The notes under the pieces: model-generated
Told to the model about the DNA's origin: nothing
The model's database searches: none
What the model saw: the letters and a program-made list of their open reading frames with translations, nothing else
Translations under genes and position numbers: made by a program
Shown: positions 23,238 to 36,861 of the stretch, one piece after another
Layout: every line of letters starts with the position of its first letter
Position numbering within the stretch: the stretch's first letter is position 1
NCBI GenBank assembly: GCA_963573315.1
Contig: OY752141.1
Location: 3,968,001 to 4,032,000 of the forward strand
Length of the DNA stretch: 64,000 nucleotides
Direction: 5' to 3'
Source of the DNA: Entomortierella parvispora
Taxonomy: Eukaryota; Mortierellomycota; Mortierellomycetes; Mortierellales; Mortierellaceae

Positions 23238-24155
23238 TCCTTGGCTGTCTGGCTGCCTGGCTGCATCTGTGCAGTGCACTCAGAGTGTGCGGCCATCATC
23301 ATATGTGAATGCTGTGCCAATGCCAATACGATACGATACGATATGAGATGATATGCCAAGATGCCATTGCCAGCCCTTCCTCTTTCCCTCTGACCTCCAT
23401 CCTCCTCCCTCCCACAGCCCGTGTCCTCCCCTTGGTGCAGCCCATCCTGATCCCCCCCACAGCCCTTTCTTCATCCTCCTCTTCTTCTCCACTACGCTCG
23501 CCCTCCCTCCGGACACCTCGATCCTGCCCTCTTTCATCATCCTCCCATTCAATTCCTGATTCAAACATTTCGCAAAGGTAGCGTTCTTGGACTGCATCCC
23601 AATACGACGGCACCCCTCCTCCCCACTCCCCATGCTTCCTCTGGTAGCAGTCTGTTCTGGGGATACTGCTGGATTCTCATCCTTTAAAGTCCAACCCCTT
23701 TTCATCCTTTCATGCTCTTGATGGCACATCCTTGGTGCTTGAAATATGAATTGGCCACTTCCCTTCCTCTCAGTTTTGGGCAATATGCTAGCTGCCACCC
23801 CAGGATCATGTCCCCATCACTTTCAGGACATCAGCAGTGTCGTTGAGAGGAAATGCGCACGCAGCAGAGATGAACAGAGCTGCAAAGAAAGAAAAAAAAA
23901 AAGACAAACCAGAAAGAGAGAGATGAGAGCGTTGTCGGACTAATCTGAACTTGATGTCCCCCTCTAAGAGTCAGGGTCTCTTTTCTTTTTTTTTATATTC
24001 CAGCCGCTGGCTGCAGGCAGATCATTTCGGCATCGTCCACTCATCACTCACCACTTGGCCCCTCTTCCTTGACAGTCAGGACATTTCGACTCTAAGGACT
24101 ACACGCGCATAGTTTGGCAATCGGTCAACGAGCGCATGCCTGAGTGTCATCCAGA

Positions 24156-25215
24156 ATGAAGAGTGTCCGCCAAAAATGGGCCTCCCACAAGACTTATCGC
24201 AAAATTCAACGGGCATGGCAGGACTACATCAATGCTGTCGAGCGAAGGCAAGTGTCAACATTGCTCTTTTTCTCTTTGGTCTCTCGAAATGCACGCCTCC
24301 CCGTTACTGTTAGACTGGGCATTCAGGAAGAGCAGGGAGGACTGGACCCTTCTGAAGTCGGCTTTAGCCTTCCAGATAATGCGCTGCTCTTGTTGATGTT
24401 CATGCGAGAGCCGACTTTTCGACCAAAAAAAGTGCGAGAGCAGAGACTTGCCACTAGGGATAATGGCTGCACCTGTATCGACCACTGGACGATAACGGCC
24501 CAAGGACAGATGACACATTTCAGGACTTTTTTTACCAAGCATTCCTGCCACCACCTTGTCCACTACCTCTAACATGTGTCCTTCTATCCCACAGTGTTGA
24601 GGTCGAAATAGTTGCTCAAAAGTTGACGGCATTCTTGGAGACTTTTGATGAGTCCTACCACGAGATGATATCTCAAGCGGAACTGGAGCAGACACCGCTG
24701 TCAGTGGAAAAGCTGTATGGCGACTGCTCAGACATCTTGATCACTCTCTTTAACGACTTTGAAAGGTACGGCTGCCTCTGTCAAAGGGCATGCACGGGCA
24801 CGACATGATAGCACAGCAATGTCCTCTTACTGACGCCTAGTAATCTGACATTCAAACCTTACAGAGAGACCTTACTGAAAAAGTCGAGTCGGTCGAAATG
24901 TTTACAGGAACCGTTGAACAAATCGTTGACGCTTATCAATCTGATATTGAAGGTAGACGATCAACAGCAGCTGGGATGGATGATTTCTGTACAACCGCAT
25001 GGCATGATTCTTATAATCTGTTTACCACTCCAATTTCACAGGAAGAGAAATATAGGAGGCAGGTGGCGGAAGCGCGCGATTTCATCTCGAGACTGCTATC
25101 CCTTCTTGAGAGACCAGGACAGCCTGAAACCAAGATCTTATTGCTTCGCATCGTAGCCACCATTGGAGAGAGTGACAGGAACAAAATCGAAATTGGTAAG
25201 AAGCGACGGACAAGC

Positions 25216-25247
<32 letters not shown>

Positions 25248-28200
25248 CAAAATGGTGCTCCCTCACTCACTTTTAACGTCATTTTATTTGCATCAACAAT
25301 AGCAAAATTGGAGGGCTACAAAAAGATACTTCGACTTTTGATCGCCGAGGACTCATTACTCACGCAGGAAGTCGTAAGGACAGTCAATCATCTTTTGGAA
25401 TTCAAAGATGACCATCCAAGTATCGCAGATTTGGCGTTGGTCGCGCCAGGACTCAAAACATCGTCCTCCAGCCCCTCGATACCGTCCACCAAAACCACTT
25501 CTATTCTGGGGTTCAATCCAAAGTCACTGTTATCTCGTTCCTCTGTCCAACTGAGCCGGTCTCAATCTCAGAGTTCCGCCTTGCCACCTAGACCAAGATC
25601 TTTTATCATGGACAGACAGCTCTCTCGAGGGCCATCCCCATTTGATTCACCGCGGTCCCAAAGCAGTGGATCATCTCTAAAGAATATGACAAGCATGGAC
25701 CGGGTTTCTCAGGCCATTAGCGAAGTCAGAGGAATGTTCGTGCAGGAGCTAGGAAGGATATTCCCACAACTCAAGGATCAGGATGGTCTTGGGATTCTCG
25801 GGATGGGAAGTGATGAGACGGGTCGGACGAGTATGGAAAAGCATTATATACCCAACGCAGAACAGATTCAGTTCACGATTGCATACTATTCCCAGCTCAT
25901 CGGCCAAGATCATGAAACATCGGTTCGACCCACTTCGCCCACATCAGATCGTGCTTTGGAATCCACAGAGTCAACAGGGAAAACGGCCACGATACCCCAG
26001 TCATCGACAAAGCCTATTCTAGTAGTGAAGAGCGGCGTCGAACGGAGAGCTTCCCTCAAAAAAATGGTGTCTTCGCCGGACCTCCATGTTGTTACCAAAC
26101 CAAAGCTGGAGGCTCGGAGAAACTCTGAGGCCAGACTTTCATCTGAACTATCCCGGGCGACACGAGGGGCTGCAGTAGAACTGGCCCAAGAGGAGGAATA
26201 TCTTCGAAAAAGTCAACCAGACAATGTTCTCAAGGTATTGTCTTTTTGCCTCCTTGTTGTCCGAAAGACCAGAAGTGTATTATCGTCAATGCTAACCTGC
26301 TTATCAAATAGGAATTTATGAGGTCCCAAGGTGCACTAAAGTCTCTCATGGCAATTCTCAGCGACGGAGCCCCTGCACAATATGATCTTCATGGATCCAA
26401 AAGGTCATCAAAGCAGACGTTTTCGACAGGAACACGACTGGCGACCAAAATCGATATCATGGAGACGATTTGCAAAGTTCTGTTTCAAAATTCTGCCAAC
26501 CAGTCAGAGTTCAGATCCATGGATGGTTACTCTGTTCTGCTCCGAGTGTTTGATGAGATTGTTCTCCCGACTGGCAAGCATTTGGATTCTGATTTGCCAT
26601 CACTCTCTCAGAGCGCTACAGGATCGGATCAGTTTATATCGAGCTCTTCTGGAGACCACTTGCACAGAGATTTCGGCCATGATTCTGAGAGCCATTCGGG
26701 ATCGACGAGTGGAATGATGTACAACAAGAGATCGTTGTTGTTGGGATCGCTGCTGGCAGTGTTTTTTGACCTGACGTTGGATGGATCGGCTCGGGATATG
26801 GTGCAAAATATGGATGCTTTCCAATTCCTGTTTCGGTTACTGCTAGAATCTAGGCAGCTCGATGTCCGCCAGAACGCCTTATACGCCATTCAGGATCTGA
26901 TTTCATTGAACGCACTCAATGCCGTGGCAGCTTGGAGAAGTGGTCAGGTCGATTTGTTGATCGGTAAACTCAGGGAGTGTCTCAGCGTGCGATCGAATGA
27001 AGGAACCCTTCTCGATGGTCAGTGGGAGCTTGGTCGTCAACTGGGCTTGGAGTTGCAGTCATCGAATGCGCGACAGGTGCACTTTGCAAACTTGACCTAC
27101 TTTGGCGACTTTGTTGTGTCCGAGGACACGGCGGTTCTGGCCGACATGATCGAGCTCAACTCCCCCGTGTACCAATATGTACTAGGCCTTACGCGGTTGT
27201 TGGAATATATTGCTGTAATGCTCGTGCAGGATAACGCCTATGTTCTTTACGTAAGTTACCAGTTACGAGGATAGAATGCGTCAACTACTGACATACTTCA
27301 GACTAAGCCAACATTTCCTTTTTTTTCATTTATAGGAATTATCTCGATTGCTGATGGAAATTGAATCCCCGGATGACAGCTCCATCGTGATCAATATTGT
27401 CCTCAGAAGTGTCGGTCGAATTATTTCGGACATGGTGGCACGGAACGTGCCAGTAGAGGAGAAATTTGCCAGTATTTACCTTCACATGGCCAGGCGGATG
27501 TTGGACAACAAGAAGAAGAGCACATGGACCCCAAAAACGGACGACGACGAACAAGAGCAGGAACTTCGGGATTGTGTCCACACGGAACAGAGGCTTTTGA
27601 CGCTGCATATTCTGGGACTCGTTCTGAAGGGCATGGGCGAGAATGCTGGGCATGTGTTTGAGCTTCTTCAAGGATTCGAAACTCTTACAAGTACGATCCT
27701 CTTGGAACAAAGGTCCTGTCACCACGCCACCAACCATGCGCCTGAAAAGCCAGCCACCTATGCGGCTTCGTTAGCAAACTCGAATCTCTGTCAAGACTGC
27801 TTCCGGTCTGATATTGTCATCTCTGATTTGGCATTGTGGCTTTTTCGAGAGCTCGCACTACAAGATCAAGCGTGCGAGTCTGCCGTGGTGTGGGTGATGG
27901 CCATGCTAAAATCGACATTGTCAGGGATTGAGGACCTCAAGAGGCAGAGCGAAAGCACCCAAATGACCAGCAAGTACAGCCAAACGTTTCTCCATGTTCA
28001 GCCTGAGACCCAGCAAGATCAAGCCCATGCGTTATTGGCGTACCTCTACACAAAGATCTGTGGCACTCTGTCTCTGATTTTCCGAAAGAGCAGCCAGTCC
28101 AAGGTTATATTCGGGGAAGCATCTGGGATGCAAATTCTTTTGAGTGTTCTAAGTGTAAGTGTCGCCGATAGATGACCCCTTTCAGGAAACTATTGACCAA

Positions 28201-31200
28201 AGAACCATGAACTAAAGAACCGCCTCTTTTCTCATTGATAGAGCTCACAACACCCGGACATCGCAACTGCTGCACTGATTGCCATTGGCGACTTTTTTGC
28301 TGGCTATGAGGGCGCAAAAGCGCTTCCTGGTGCTAGTTTTGGCTATGATGGATTCTTGGAGATCGTTCTCGATTCTTGCAGGCCATTAGACAAGTAGGAT
28401 GACCGACTGAGGATTGCTCTACTGAAATATGATCCTTTGCAGATATTGTTCTAGAGTACTAATACTCACTTTTGTATTTTAGGATGTCGTGCGAGATTAT
28501 CTTGGAGGTTGCTACAGTGGGAAACGTGATGTCAACCAAAACACGGCCCCATGTCGAGTCCGATAGCTCCATTTATTGCACAGAAGTGTGGCCCTATATT
28601 GCTAGTCTATCGGACATTCAGGCGCTCTTTCACGCTGCTTTGCCTTTCACAAGTCCACGCAAAATTGGAGAGCGGAATTCTTTCAGAGTTGCAGAATCGC
28701 CTCCTAACCGATTGGAGCGGCCTGGCGGGGCACATCTGTTTCAAACAAATGGGCGAGGAACACCATCTCGGCCCAGCAGCGTCTACCTGGAAGAGGTCTT
28801 GGAGAATCAAAGCCCGTTTTTACAAGGATCTCAGACTCCAACTCAGCCCAGTAGCCTCCCCTCGTTCAACTCAGTCGCAAGCAATGCCGGCGTTGCTGTT
28901 ACTCCACCGAATCGGTATAGCATCTTTGGACTCTCTCCTTGGACTAGTACGATGTCGCCCACCATCTCAGTCTCTCCCGCACAGGATCGATCGGAGAGCC
29001 CCTCCTCAACCCCAAAGATCATGGACCCTTCTGAACCTTTAGTATCGAATTCATCGCGAAGGAGCAGTTTGAACCTACATCGCAGTGGGGCTTCAACTCC
29101 TGCTCCCACCATCGAACACGTAGATCAGGGACCATCGTCAAGCACCAAATCACTGCCGACACCAAAGGAAAAGAGTATTGTCAACAGACAGCGCAGTAAT
29201 TCTCGGAATCTTGGAGGTTTTGGCTTGAATACCACCAACCTCGGATTTCAGTCAGTAATACCATCTGAACGGATAGCCTTTAAGCAACTTGCAGGAATTG
29301 TCTTTCGCGACGCGGATGCTGCTAGAATGACTCTGCGCCTTCTCGGAAGAATAATCGATTGCAACAACCCAAAGTTGGCGACAGACTACTTCAACTTGTT
29401 AATGTTGTTAATGGAGGTTACACCAAGAAACAAGGAACTTCTTGGACGGAATGACGGTCTTCGATTCATGCTTCAGATCTTGTTCCGACGAGGACGTCAA
29501 CATGAAGGGCCCGGAGTCAATGCTGCAGGATACCCATATCTCCCACGGACAGCCGACCCGCCATATGTCGATCTTGTGCCCGCCATGGGGGCGTATGACA
29601 TTACAGTGGAGGATGTTCGACTGTTATTCGACGCCGTCTATGACCCATTGAGCATGTTTTACGAACTGACAACGGTGCCAAGTCAATCAACGGCTTCCTT
29701 GGGCACATGTATCAAGGATGCATTGGGACCTTTACCAGAGCTGCCAGCTAAATTTGACAAGGAGGGCGGATCACGACGAAACTCTGGAGGAAGATTACGC
29801 TCAGAATCGGCCGGAGCATTTACCCCACTTTCGAGCAAGCGCGCAGCTGCCCAGCGTTACCAGGGTGCTGTTATGGGATCCTACGGTGGTCTTCAGTTCA
29901 ACCCAATGTTTATTGGTGAGATGGAGCAGCAGATGATGTACGCCATCGAAAAGATCTCTGAGCGCGTGGACCCACCAGCCTACTTCAACTTTAACGGACT
30001 CGATGCAGGATTGACAACGCAACCAGGAGTTGTAGAAAAGGCTGTCTCTGCCAAAGGCGGGTACACTGTGAGTGTCTGGGTAAAAGTGACTGCATTTCTT
30101 GAGAAGGAGACCGGTTTGTTTTGCTACGAGGAGGAAAACGGCAACCGCACCATCTTTGAGTTGTACTTCAAGTCTCTGGACCAGTCCAACCGGTACTGTC
30201 TCTGTGTGCGTACTCAGCACTATCCAACGCCGCCAGAGGATTTCGTCTTTGATCGGTTCGATTTTGCCGAGACCGGGATCTGGCATCACATTGTCTTTGT
30301 CCACAACAAGACGATGAAGCTCATGGTGGATGGCTGTGTCATCCAGTCCTATGGAACATTCAACCAGCGTCGACAGGAGAAGGAGGGAGGCATGATCGGT
30401 GTACTTGGCAGAAAAGGACGCAACAACATGTCGTCCCGCAGCACTCGACTGAAGAGTGAGAATACCTCTGCTTTGGGCTCTGTTTCGTCAAAGAGTCAAC
30501 AAGAACAGGACGGAGGCGTAAACTCGACTCTGAAGAGTGATGTGGCCGGCCTCCAGGATCGCTCAACGCACAGTCAGCCATTGCAGGAGCAGTCTCTGGG
30601 ATACTTTTGTGGGCAGGCTGGAAAGGTTCATTTTCTGCAAGGAGAATGGGACCATGCAACAGCAGAAAAAGTGTACAACCTTGGACCAGCATCAACAGAG
30701 TCTTGGAAGACCTACGACATCAAGAGTCCCGTCATTGCCATCTTGGATCCAGAGGACTTCATCAACGAGCAGGAAAACGCCAGCGCGGCTTCCTCCAATG
30801 AGGTTGCTCGACCCCTATCCTCTTTGAGCACCGAGTCCCTGAAACATGGTGCGCTTCAAGGTGGATGTACGATTCACAAGACAAACGCGATGAGAAATTT
30901 GATTGGCGAGGTTGGGGGAATCCAGCTTTGCTTCCGGTTTTTGGAAATGATCCCATCCCATCTGCAGCTTGTCGGTCTGCGTGTTATCTCGAACCTCCTC
31001 TACAAGTCGCCTACCAACATTGCGCAGTTTCAGAATGAATTGGATGGCTACGAGATCATGTACGAATTGCTGCTTAGCACCGCCTCGGAGCTTTCGGTCA
31101 GCCACTTTGGAGTCCTTTTCGATATTGCGATCAATGGTATGATCAAGGATGAACATCTGATCCTCTCCAACATGCCTTGTGTGCAGCTTATCCTCCGCCT

Positions 31201-33940
31201 CTTGCCCCATACTGCAGATGCCGTTCAAGGTTACATTTTGCGTACTCTGGTGGATCTTCTTGTAGAGTCTCCCGAGAACATGAGACTGTGGAGAGCATCG
31301 TTTGGAATGACGACCTTGTTTCAACTCTTCAAGACTCTTCCTGCACATCTTCGTCCATTCCTGATGTGGACCTTGGAGTCGATGATGGATGGCATGTCTG
31401 TACAGGAGCTTGGTTTACTCATTGGATTTATCGGTCATGAGGAACCCGACTTGTTTGAGGTCCGCAGGGACATCATAGAGATGTTATTCAAGCGAATGAC
31501 AACGGACCATGGATTGGTAGACCTTTTGGGCTCGGGACTGGAGGGTGTCACCGTTATGATTGGTCTGCTAGACGCGCCTAACGAACACTTTAGGATCCTA
31601 ATTCTGAAAATGATTGGAATTCTACTCAGCGACAACTCAAAGTCTGGGAAGGCAGCGTTGGACAAGCCCAATATTGGTATCGGCCTTATTCGGACCACCT
31701 TGGAAAAGTACCCATTGTCCATGGATGTGATCCAGGTTTTGCTTGGACTTGCTCAAAACAGCTATCGATGCGACCCCAACTTTCGTTCGATTGAGAAGGG
31801 CCCAGGCCTGTCTAGAAGGGCTTCGCAAAGGTCGACTACTTCCACCAACGCTCACCAGCAGCGAATGCCTGTTAGCGTGACTCTGGGCGCGATAGATTCT
31901 TCCCTTAATTCCCCTTTGACCCCGGATGAAGGCGATGCACGTCCGCTTGAGCCCGGTTCTTTGGAATCAGAGTCCTTACCGGATGAACTCTCCGTGGCCC
32001 CTTCCTCTTCTATTCCAATGCAGGATGGGGATGATACAACTTTGCCCGGTGCCCCTGCACCCCGAAAACACGTCTATTCGAACAACGCCAACGCACCGTT
32101 TATCAAGATGAGCGCTCTGTCGACAAAGGCCATTATCATCAACAGCGCACCGTCGTCATCGGCGAGCTCTGTTCCCAACCCACAGGCAACCGCGGCCCCC
32201 AGCAACCAAGTTACCAGTGGAGGCGCCAAGATCACGGACGAACTGACATATGCAAGCATGATTCGTCTAATCTTGGACCTGACAGGATCTCTACCTCACA
32301 CGGATCTGGTCACTCATACGCTCACAGACTTGAAGCGACTCATGACGTCTGAGAACATGCGGATCCTTTGGGAAGCTGGCTGGGTGAACTGGGTTGGATC
32401 GTTCATGCTGGATAAGAGCCGTGTCCGAGTCACGTCTGCTGCCGAGAACCTGAGCTATAATAGGGCGATGGGAGTTTTGGACGGGATGATGCAAAAGATG
32501 ATGATCTTTGATTTGTCTCGAAAAGGATCCTTCACTGTCCGTAGCAAAGGTTCGCTGGTCACTCGGGATGAGGATGTGGGTGTTCAGCTGCGATTGACAG
32601 AGGCAGCTCTGGCATGGTTTGACAAGAATCCCAACCTGGATACGGAAGCGGCCAATGTGATATGCAAGGGTCTCGTTATTCTTTTCCGAAGATTGGAGGA
32701 GCTCTCCCGAAAGTTTGAAGAGAAGCAACGCCAGGCGGAGAAGGCTCGACAGGAGGCATTTGACCGCGAGAAAGAGCAAGAGGCTCAATTGCGGATCCAG
32801 GAGCTGGAGCGGGAACGCCTCGCACTGGAGGCGGTTTCTTCGGCTTTGAATGGAGTTCTCAATAGCATGGGAGACTCTGGACACAGTGATGAGTCCGACT
32901 CCAAGTCTGCGTTTTTGAAAGCAGATGAGGGTGATACAGATGCAGAGGAGATTTCGATTATGGACCGACCAGGTGTAGGCGGCGGTGCAAATCTTTCGCT
33001 CTCCGGTTCGACTTCGCCAACCTGCTCGAGCACCTCGACTCTTTCAACCGCAGCCCCTCTTGGTGGCCACCAAGGTTCTCGAGAGTCTTTTGAATCGCAG
33101 GCAACTTCCAGGTCGCATTCCGCAAACCCACATTTACCTTCTCACCATCAGCAACAACAGTACTCACAGCCACAGCCACGTCGACCTCGACCCCATGGCC
33201 GTCGCCAGCATCCTCAATTCCGATCAACAGCCGCCAACGGATCACTCTCAAATTCGTCAACACCACCACCTTTTGAGAATGGAATCGCAAGCAGTGGCTA
33301 CATGATCCACCACTCCCAACAGGCACATGAGCTCGCGTTGAGCGTGGGCGGTGGCATCATTTGGCCGCCTCTTGGTCTTTACGAACATTTTGCCAGCTGT
33401 ATCAACAACCTGGCTTGTTACAACAATTCGGCGATCCGAGCAGCCATGAAATCAAGCGGATTGTTCAAGATCCGTGACAGCCTGATTGAGAAGCTTGGTA
33501 ATACGGATGGAGGCGCTTCAAGTGTCGCAAGACTGAACGGCGGCACAGTCGCTCCAGGCGGACCTGGATTCGGGAATCCGTATATTTATCACCCTCAACC
33601 ACAGCACCCTTCGCCCATCCTGGGTGGACCCTTGTTATCAGGCGGGCCTCAGAACCAGTTTGTCAGGCCTTCCACCTCCTCGTCTTCATCGTCAACACAT
33701 CATGATTCGGATGGCAACTCACAGCAGGACGCACAGAGTGGCCATGGTCACCAGGCTCAAAACAACACCCACCGTGCGACTCTCAGTTCGTCCGCACCAA
33801 CTTCAGCGCCCCTGAGTAGTAGCAGTAGTAGTAGTAGGAAGGGCGGCAGCGGGGGCAGTGGAGGTCGGAAGCGGTCAAGTCAATTACAACAACAGCAAGC
33901 ACGATCTGGACTTGGGCTGGCGTTCCCCTCCGTGATCTAG
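24156..33940 (+). CDS. Giant BEACH-family-like armadillo/ConA-like protein without BEACH domain
   Basis: Eight exons (24156-24247, 24595-24765, 24867-25195, 25303-26234, 26312-27250, 27336-28154, 28242-28393, 28483-33940) give 2963 residues. The first two-thirds is helical-repeat sequence with Ser-rich linkers. A ConA/LamG-like fold is visible at about residues 1665-1775 (GYTVSVWVKV, then GIWHHIVFVHNK). A DUF4704-like armadillo block follows at about 1945-2250 (VGGIQLCFRFLEM...LRVISNLL). A coiled coil lies near 2545-2595, then a Gln/His/Ser/Gly-rich tail. This order matches the N-terminal half of neurobeachin/WDFY3/LvsA-type proteins, which act in membrane traffic and autophagy. Those proteins end in PH-BEACH-WD40, which is absent here: the frame stops at 33940 and T-rich DNA follows. 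The first intron has a GC donor (AG|GCAAGT). No intron is apparent in the 5.5-kb last exon. Confidence 0.8.
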
Positions 33941-35242
33941 TTCCCTCCGTTCTTACCTTTTTTTTTTTATTCTCTCTTTATTTTTTATTTTCCTTTCCTT
34001 TCCTTTCCTTTCCTCTCCTTGCTTTCCTGTTCCTTTCTTTTTTCGCTGTTTTCTTCTTATCCACTTAACTAATTTTATTTTACGCAATAATATCAACCGA
34101 GCTTCTTTGTCCTTGAGGAATCAATCGTTGTCTAGATGTGTTTTTGTTCTTGCCAACCCAATGATGGGCAAAAAGTAGAGAGAGAGAGAGATATATATCT
34201 GGGGCAAAAAGCCGTGCAGTCAAACAAGCGAATCATTCCTTCAACAGCCTGGGGCTCTGTCTCTCCAAGTGGCGATGGCGAATGCGAAATAAAAAAGAAC
34301 AAGGCCGTGTTGTTATTAATATCTCCAACATCTTTACTCGTATCCAAACACAATCCATTGCGCGTATGATATGTCTTTATCGTGTTTGAACAAACAGCGC
34401 GATTTGTCCTCCCACACTTCTTTTATTGTGATCAAATTAGCTTTTGCCCGCACTATCCAATCCTACCTCGGAAAAGAACGTCTGCATCGCATGCATGCCA
34501 TCGTTCGTTTGAGGGCCTGGAGATCTTTTTTTTTCATTTCGAATGACCCAAGGTATATTACTTCAATGTCCTTGATCATTAGCGTAGCGTAGATGCCGCC
34601 AGGCTTGGTTGGCATTCAATGGTTTTGGTTCTATGGTCAAGGTCAAGGATGGTACCCACTTGCAGGTCACCTCTCATGTATTCATTTGTTTTGTCCACTC
34701 TTATTCTTTGATGATCTTTTAATACGATTTTTTCTTTCTTCTTTTCATCTTTAATCCCTCGTAACTTTTCTGTATTGCCTCTTTTCCCCCTTTTTTTTTT
34801 TTTCCTTTTGTTTTTTTTTCCCATTCATATCCCGCATCCATGCAAAGTGGGCATTGTCCGAAAGGATCACCTCTGTAAATCCTGAAAAAAAAATGAAAAA
34901 AGAACAAAAAGAGAGTAGACGACCTGGGGTGTTATCCCTGTTTTAGCAGAGTTTCCACAAAGTCCATCTGCTTCGCTCAAAAAGAGCCGAGAAAGTATAA
35001 AGTCGAATAGAAAAAAGGAGGGCAAAGGTTGAAAGATTGAAACGAGTCCCCAAAAAGACGGAAAAGAACTGCTTCCTAACAGTCCATGATTCTGAAAATG
35101 CGAAGGATTGCCGCCACATGTAGTAAAAATATATCTTCATCCTGAAAGAACACGCCATATCCTGCGCCCCCAGTTGCTACAAAAAAAAACCAAATAAACC
35201 CGTCAGCAACCGCCCTCTTGAAAAATACCCCTCCCATACTCT
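33941..35242. other. Convergent intergenic region, T-rich, no gene seen
   Basis: About 1.3 kb between convergent genes. It contains a (CCTTT)n repeat at 33991-34012, AG and AT dinucleotide runs near 34178-34198, and many T- and A-runs typical of 3' untranslated regions. No supported coding sequence. Confidence 0.6.
33991..34012. repeat. (CCTTT)n microsatellite
   Basis: Four or more tandem pentamers directly downstream of the BEACH-like gene. Confidence 0.9.
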
Positions 35243-36160
35243 TTAGTAGGGAGCATAGTATCCTCCGCGAGCACCACGTCCACGTCTAAAAGATGAAAAA
35301 GGAAACATACGGTCAGCTCAGCGGCTCTGTCAACAATTATCTTATGAGTGGCTTGCATGGTTGTGCAGGTTCTTACCCTCGACCACGGAATCCGCCGCCA
35401 TAGGGTGGGGGGCCACCGTACATGGGTGGGGCACCGTATCCACCTCCATAAGCACCATGACCAGCAAAGCCTCCACGGTAACCTCCACGACCACGACCGC
35501 GACCACGAGCAGCCATTCCGGGAACGTTGGTACGCTTGGGAGTGACCTTGATCAAACGGGCACGGAACAAAGACTCGTTAAGGACCATGGCGTTGGCTAC
35601 AGATGCAGGGTCAGCAAACTCGACGTAGGCGTATCCCTTGGGCTGTCCAGTCCACTTGTCGCAGAGAATGGTGATACGGTTGATGGTACCGCACGATTGA
35701 AAATGAGCCTGGATCTCCTCAGGTGTTGATCCCCAATCCACGTTGCCAACATATACTGAGCGAGAGTCAACAGCCTCCTTGTCTAAGCAGAAACAAGAAG
35801 AGGAGTCAATGTTAGCTCTCTAGGCGACGACGTACAATTCTGTGCTTATGCAAATGATTGATTGACAATCCAGACATGTACCTTCTTCAGCCATGTTCAT
35901 GTCCTTCTCAGCCTGTGCTTGCATCTCGCGGAGCTTGGCGGCCTCGGCCTCCATCTCCTTCACGCGCTGCTTCATAGCCTCGATCTCCTGAGGAATTGAA
36001 CGAAAAAAAACCTCCAAGATGAGTGATCAAGATCGGCCGCATCAACAGATAGGGGTCCCGCCCTTTCCAGAGCATGTCTACATACCTCATCACCGACGTC
36101 GTTGTCAGCGGCGTCGATTTCGGCGACGGCGTGATCGATATGTGCCTCTTCTGCAGACAT
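35243..36160 (-). CDS. pab2: Nuclear poly(A)-binding protein Pab2/PABPN1
   Basis: Binds poly(A) tails in the nucleus and links polyadenylation to RNA decay and export. Exons 36160-36086, 35987-35882, 35782-35377 and 35285-35243 give 209 residues, between fission-yeast Pab2 (about 166) and human PABPN1 (about 306). The layout is diagnostic: an acidic N-terminus ([17 protein letters not shown]), a coiled-coil helix ([20 protein letters not shown]), then one RRM. In the RRM, RNP2 is SVYVGNVDW and RNP1 is KGYAYVEF. An RGG/Tyr-rich tail of the type that is arginine-methylated ends the protein. The gene faces the SFT2-like gene head-to-head across the inserted 9-kb transposon. Confidence 0.93.
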
Positions 36161-36724
36161 ATTGGATAAAAAAGGTCTAAAAACAAAGCAAGGTCAAGGA
36201 CAATTAGGAACCAACAGAAAAAGATCGTCGTAGGATGAACATACGGATCCACAGCGATCTGTATATGTCAAAAAAGGGGGAAGCTCTCTGTGATTTTGTT
36301 AAAGTTGCGGGCGCATGAAAACATGAGTAACTCCTGGATAGAGCGTGGTGTGAGGGAACAACAGCTCGTTTTGTCGGCTTCTTGTCGTCTCTCCAGTAGT
36401 GCATGCTGCAGGTTGTGATACTGAGGAGTTGTCTGATTCTGAACAGTCTATGCGCAGCATGAGGGTCGGTCGTGTTTCTTTGTTGTGTTGGTGTTGTTAT
36501 TCCACGATCGACTGTGGAACCATACAGAAAGGGCTGGACCGTGACAATAGCAGGTGCCGAGTGGGGGAAGGGTAAAAAGGAGGCATGTTCAGGACAAAAC
36601 GAGGTCCGGGCTGTTGACCTGTGTACTTACAAGGGGGGAGGAAGGGGGGAAGGGAGGAAAGAAGGAACGAATGGATGGATGCAGCATGCATGGCTGTGCA
36701 TGAAAAAGACCCTCCCACGCCGTT
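36161..36724. promoter_or_regulatory. Upstream region of the Pab2 gene, left flank of the transposon
   Basis: Non-coding DNA between the Pab2 start and the transposon's duplicated target site. With 45893-46154 it would have formed one roughly 0.8-kb shared divergent promoter before the insertion. Confidence 0.5.
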
Positions 36725-36732
36725 GCGAGAGG
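36725..36732 (+). repeat. Left 8-bp target-site duplication of the 9-kb transposon
   Basis: GCGAGAGG immediately outside the left terminal inverted repeat; exact copy at 45885-45892. Confidence 0.88.
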
Positions 36733-36753
36733 GGCTCCAGGACAATCCACGCC
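36733..36753 (+). repeat. Left terminal inverted repeat (21 bp)
   Basis: Begins GGCTCCAGGACAATCC. The reverse complement of 45864-45884 differs at one base (A to C at position 7). Similarity stops sharply after 21 bp. Confidence 0.9.
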
Positions 36754-36861
36754 ATATTTACGTCACCGAAGTGGCGCAAATGTGTGCGTAGCTCCCAGAG
36801 CCCAAACGCAGGCTCTTGTATTTGCTAATACACATAATTGACCTGCCTAATATGGAAGAAA
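36733..36861 (-). ncRNA. Candidate Fanzor guide-RNA (omega/fRNA) region
   Basis: Known Fanzor guide RNAs are read from the DNA between the Fanzor stop and the element end, with the guide lying just outside the element. Here that stretch is 129 bp including the inverted repeat. It can form small hairpins: AGAGCC (36797-36802) with GGCTCT (36811-36816), and on the minus strand CAC-TTCG-GTG (36764-36773), a C(UUCG)G tetraloop on a 3-bp stem. The guide would then be the minus-strand sequence from 36732 leftward. The location is inferred only; no transcript evidence exists. Confidence 0.3.

Larger units (their letters stand above)
22561..24155. other. 1.6-kb intergenic region with short tandem repeats, no gene seen
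   Basis: Starts with a poly(A) signal (AATAAA, 22601-22606). It contains three tandem GTGCAGT units (23217-23237), a short ATACG run near 23327-23341, purine-rich and pyrimidine-rich blocks, and TC-rich DNA at 23370-23530. Open frames on both strands are biased in composition and resemble no protein family. Confidence 0.6.
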
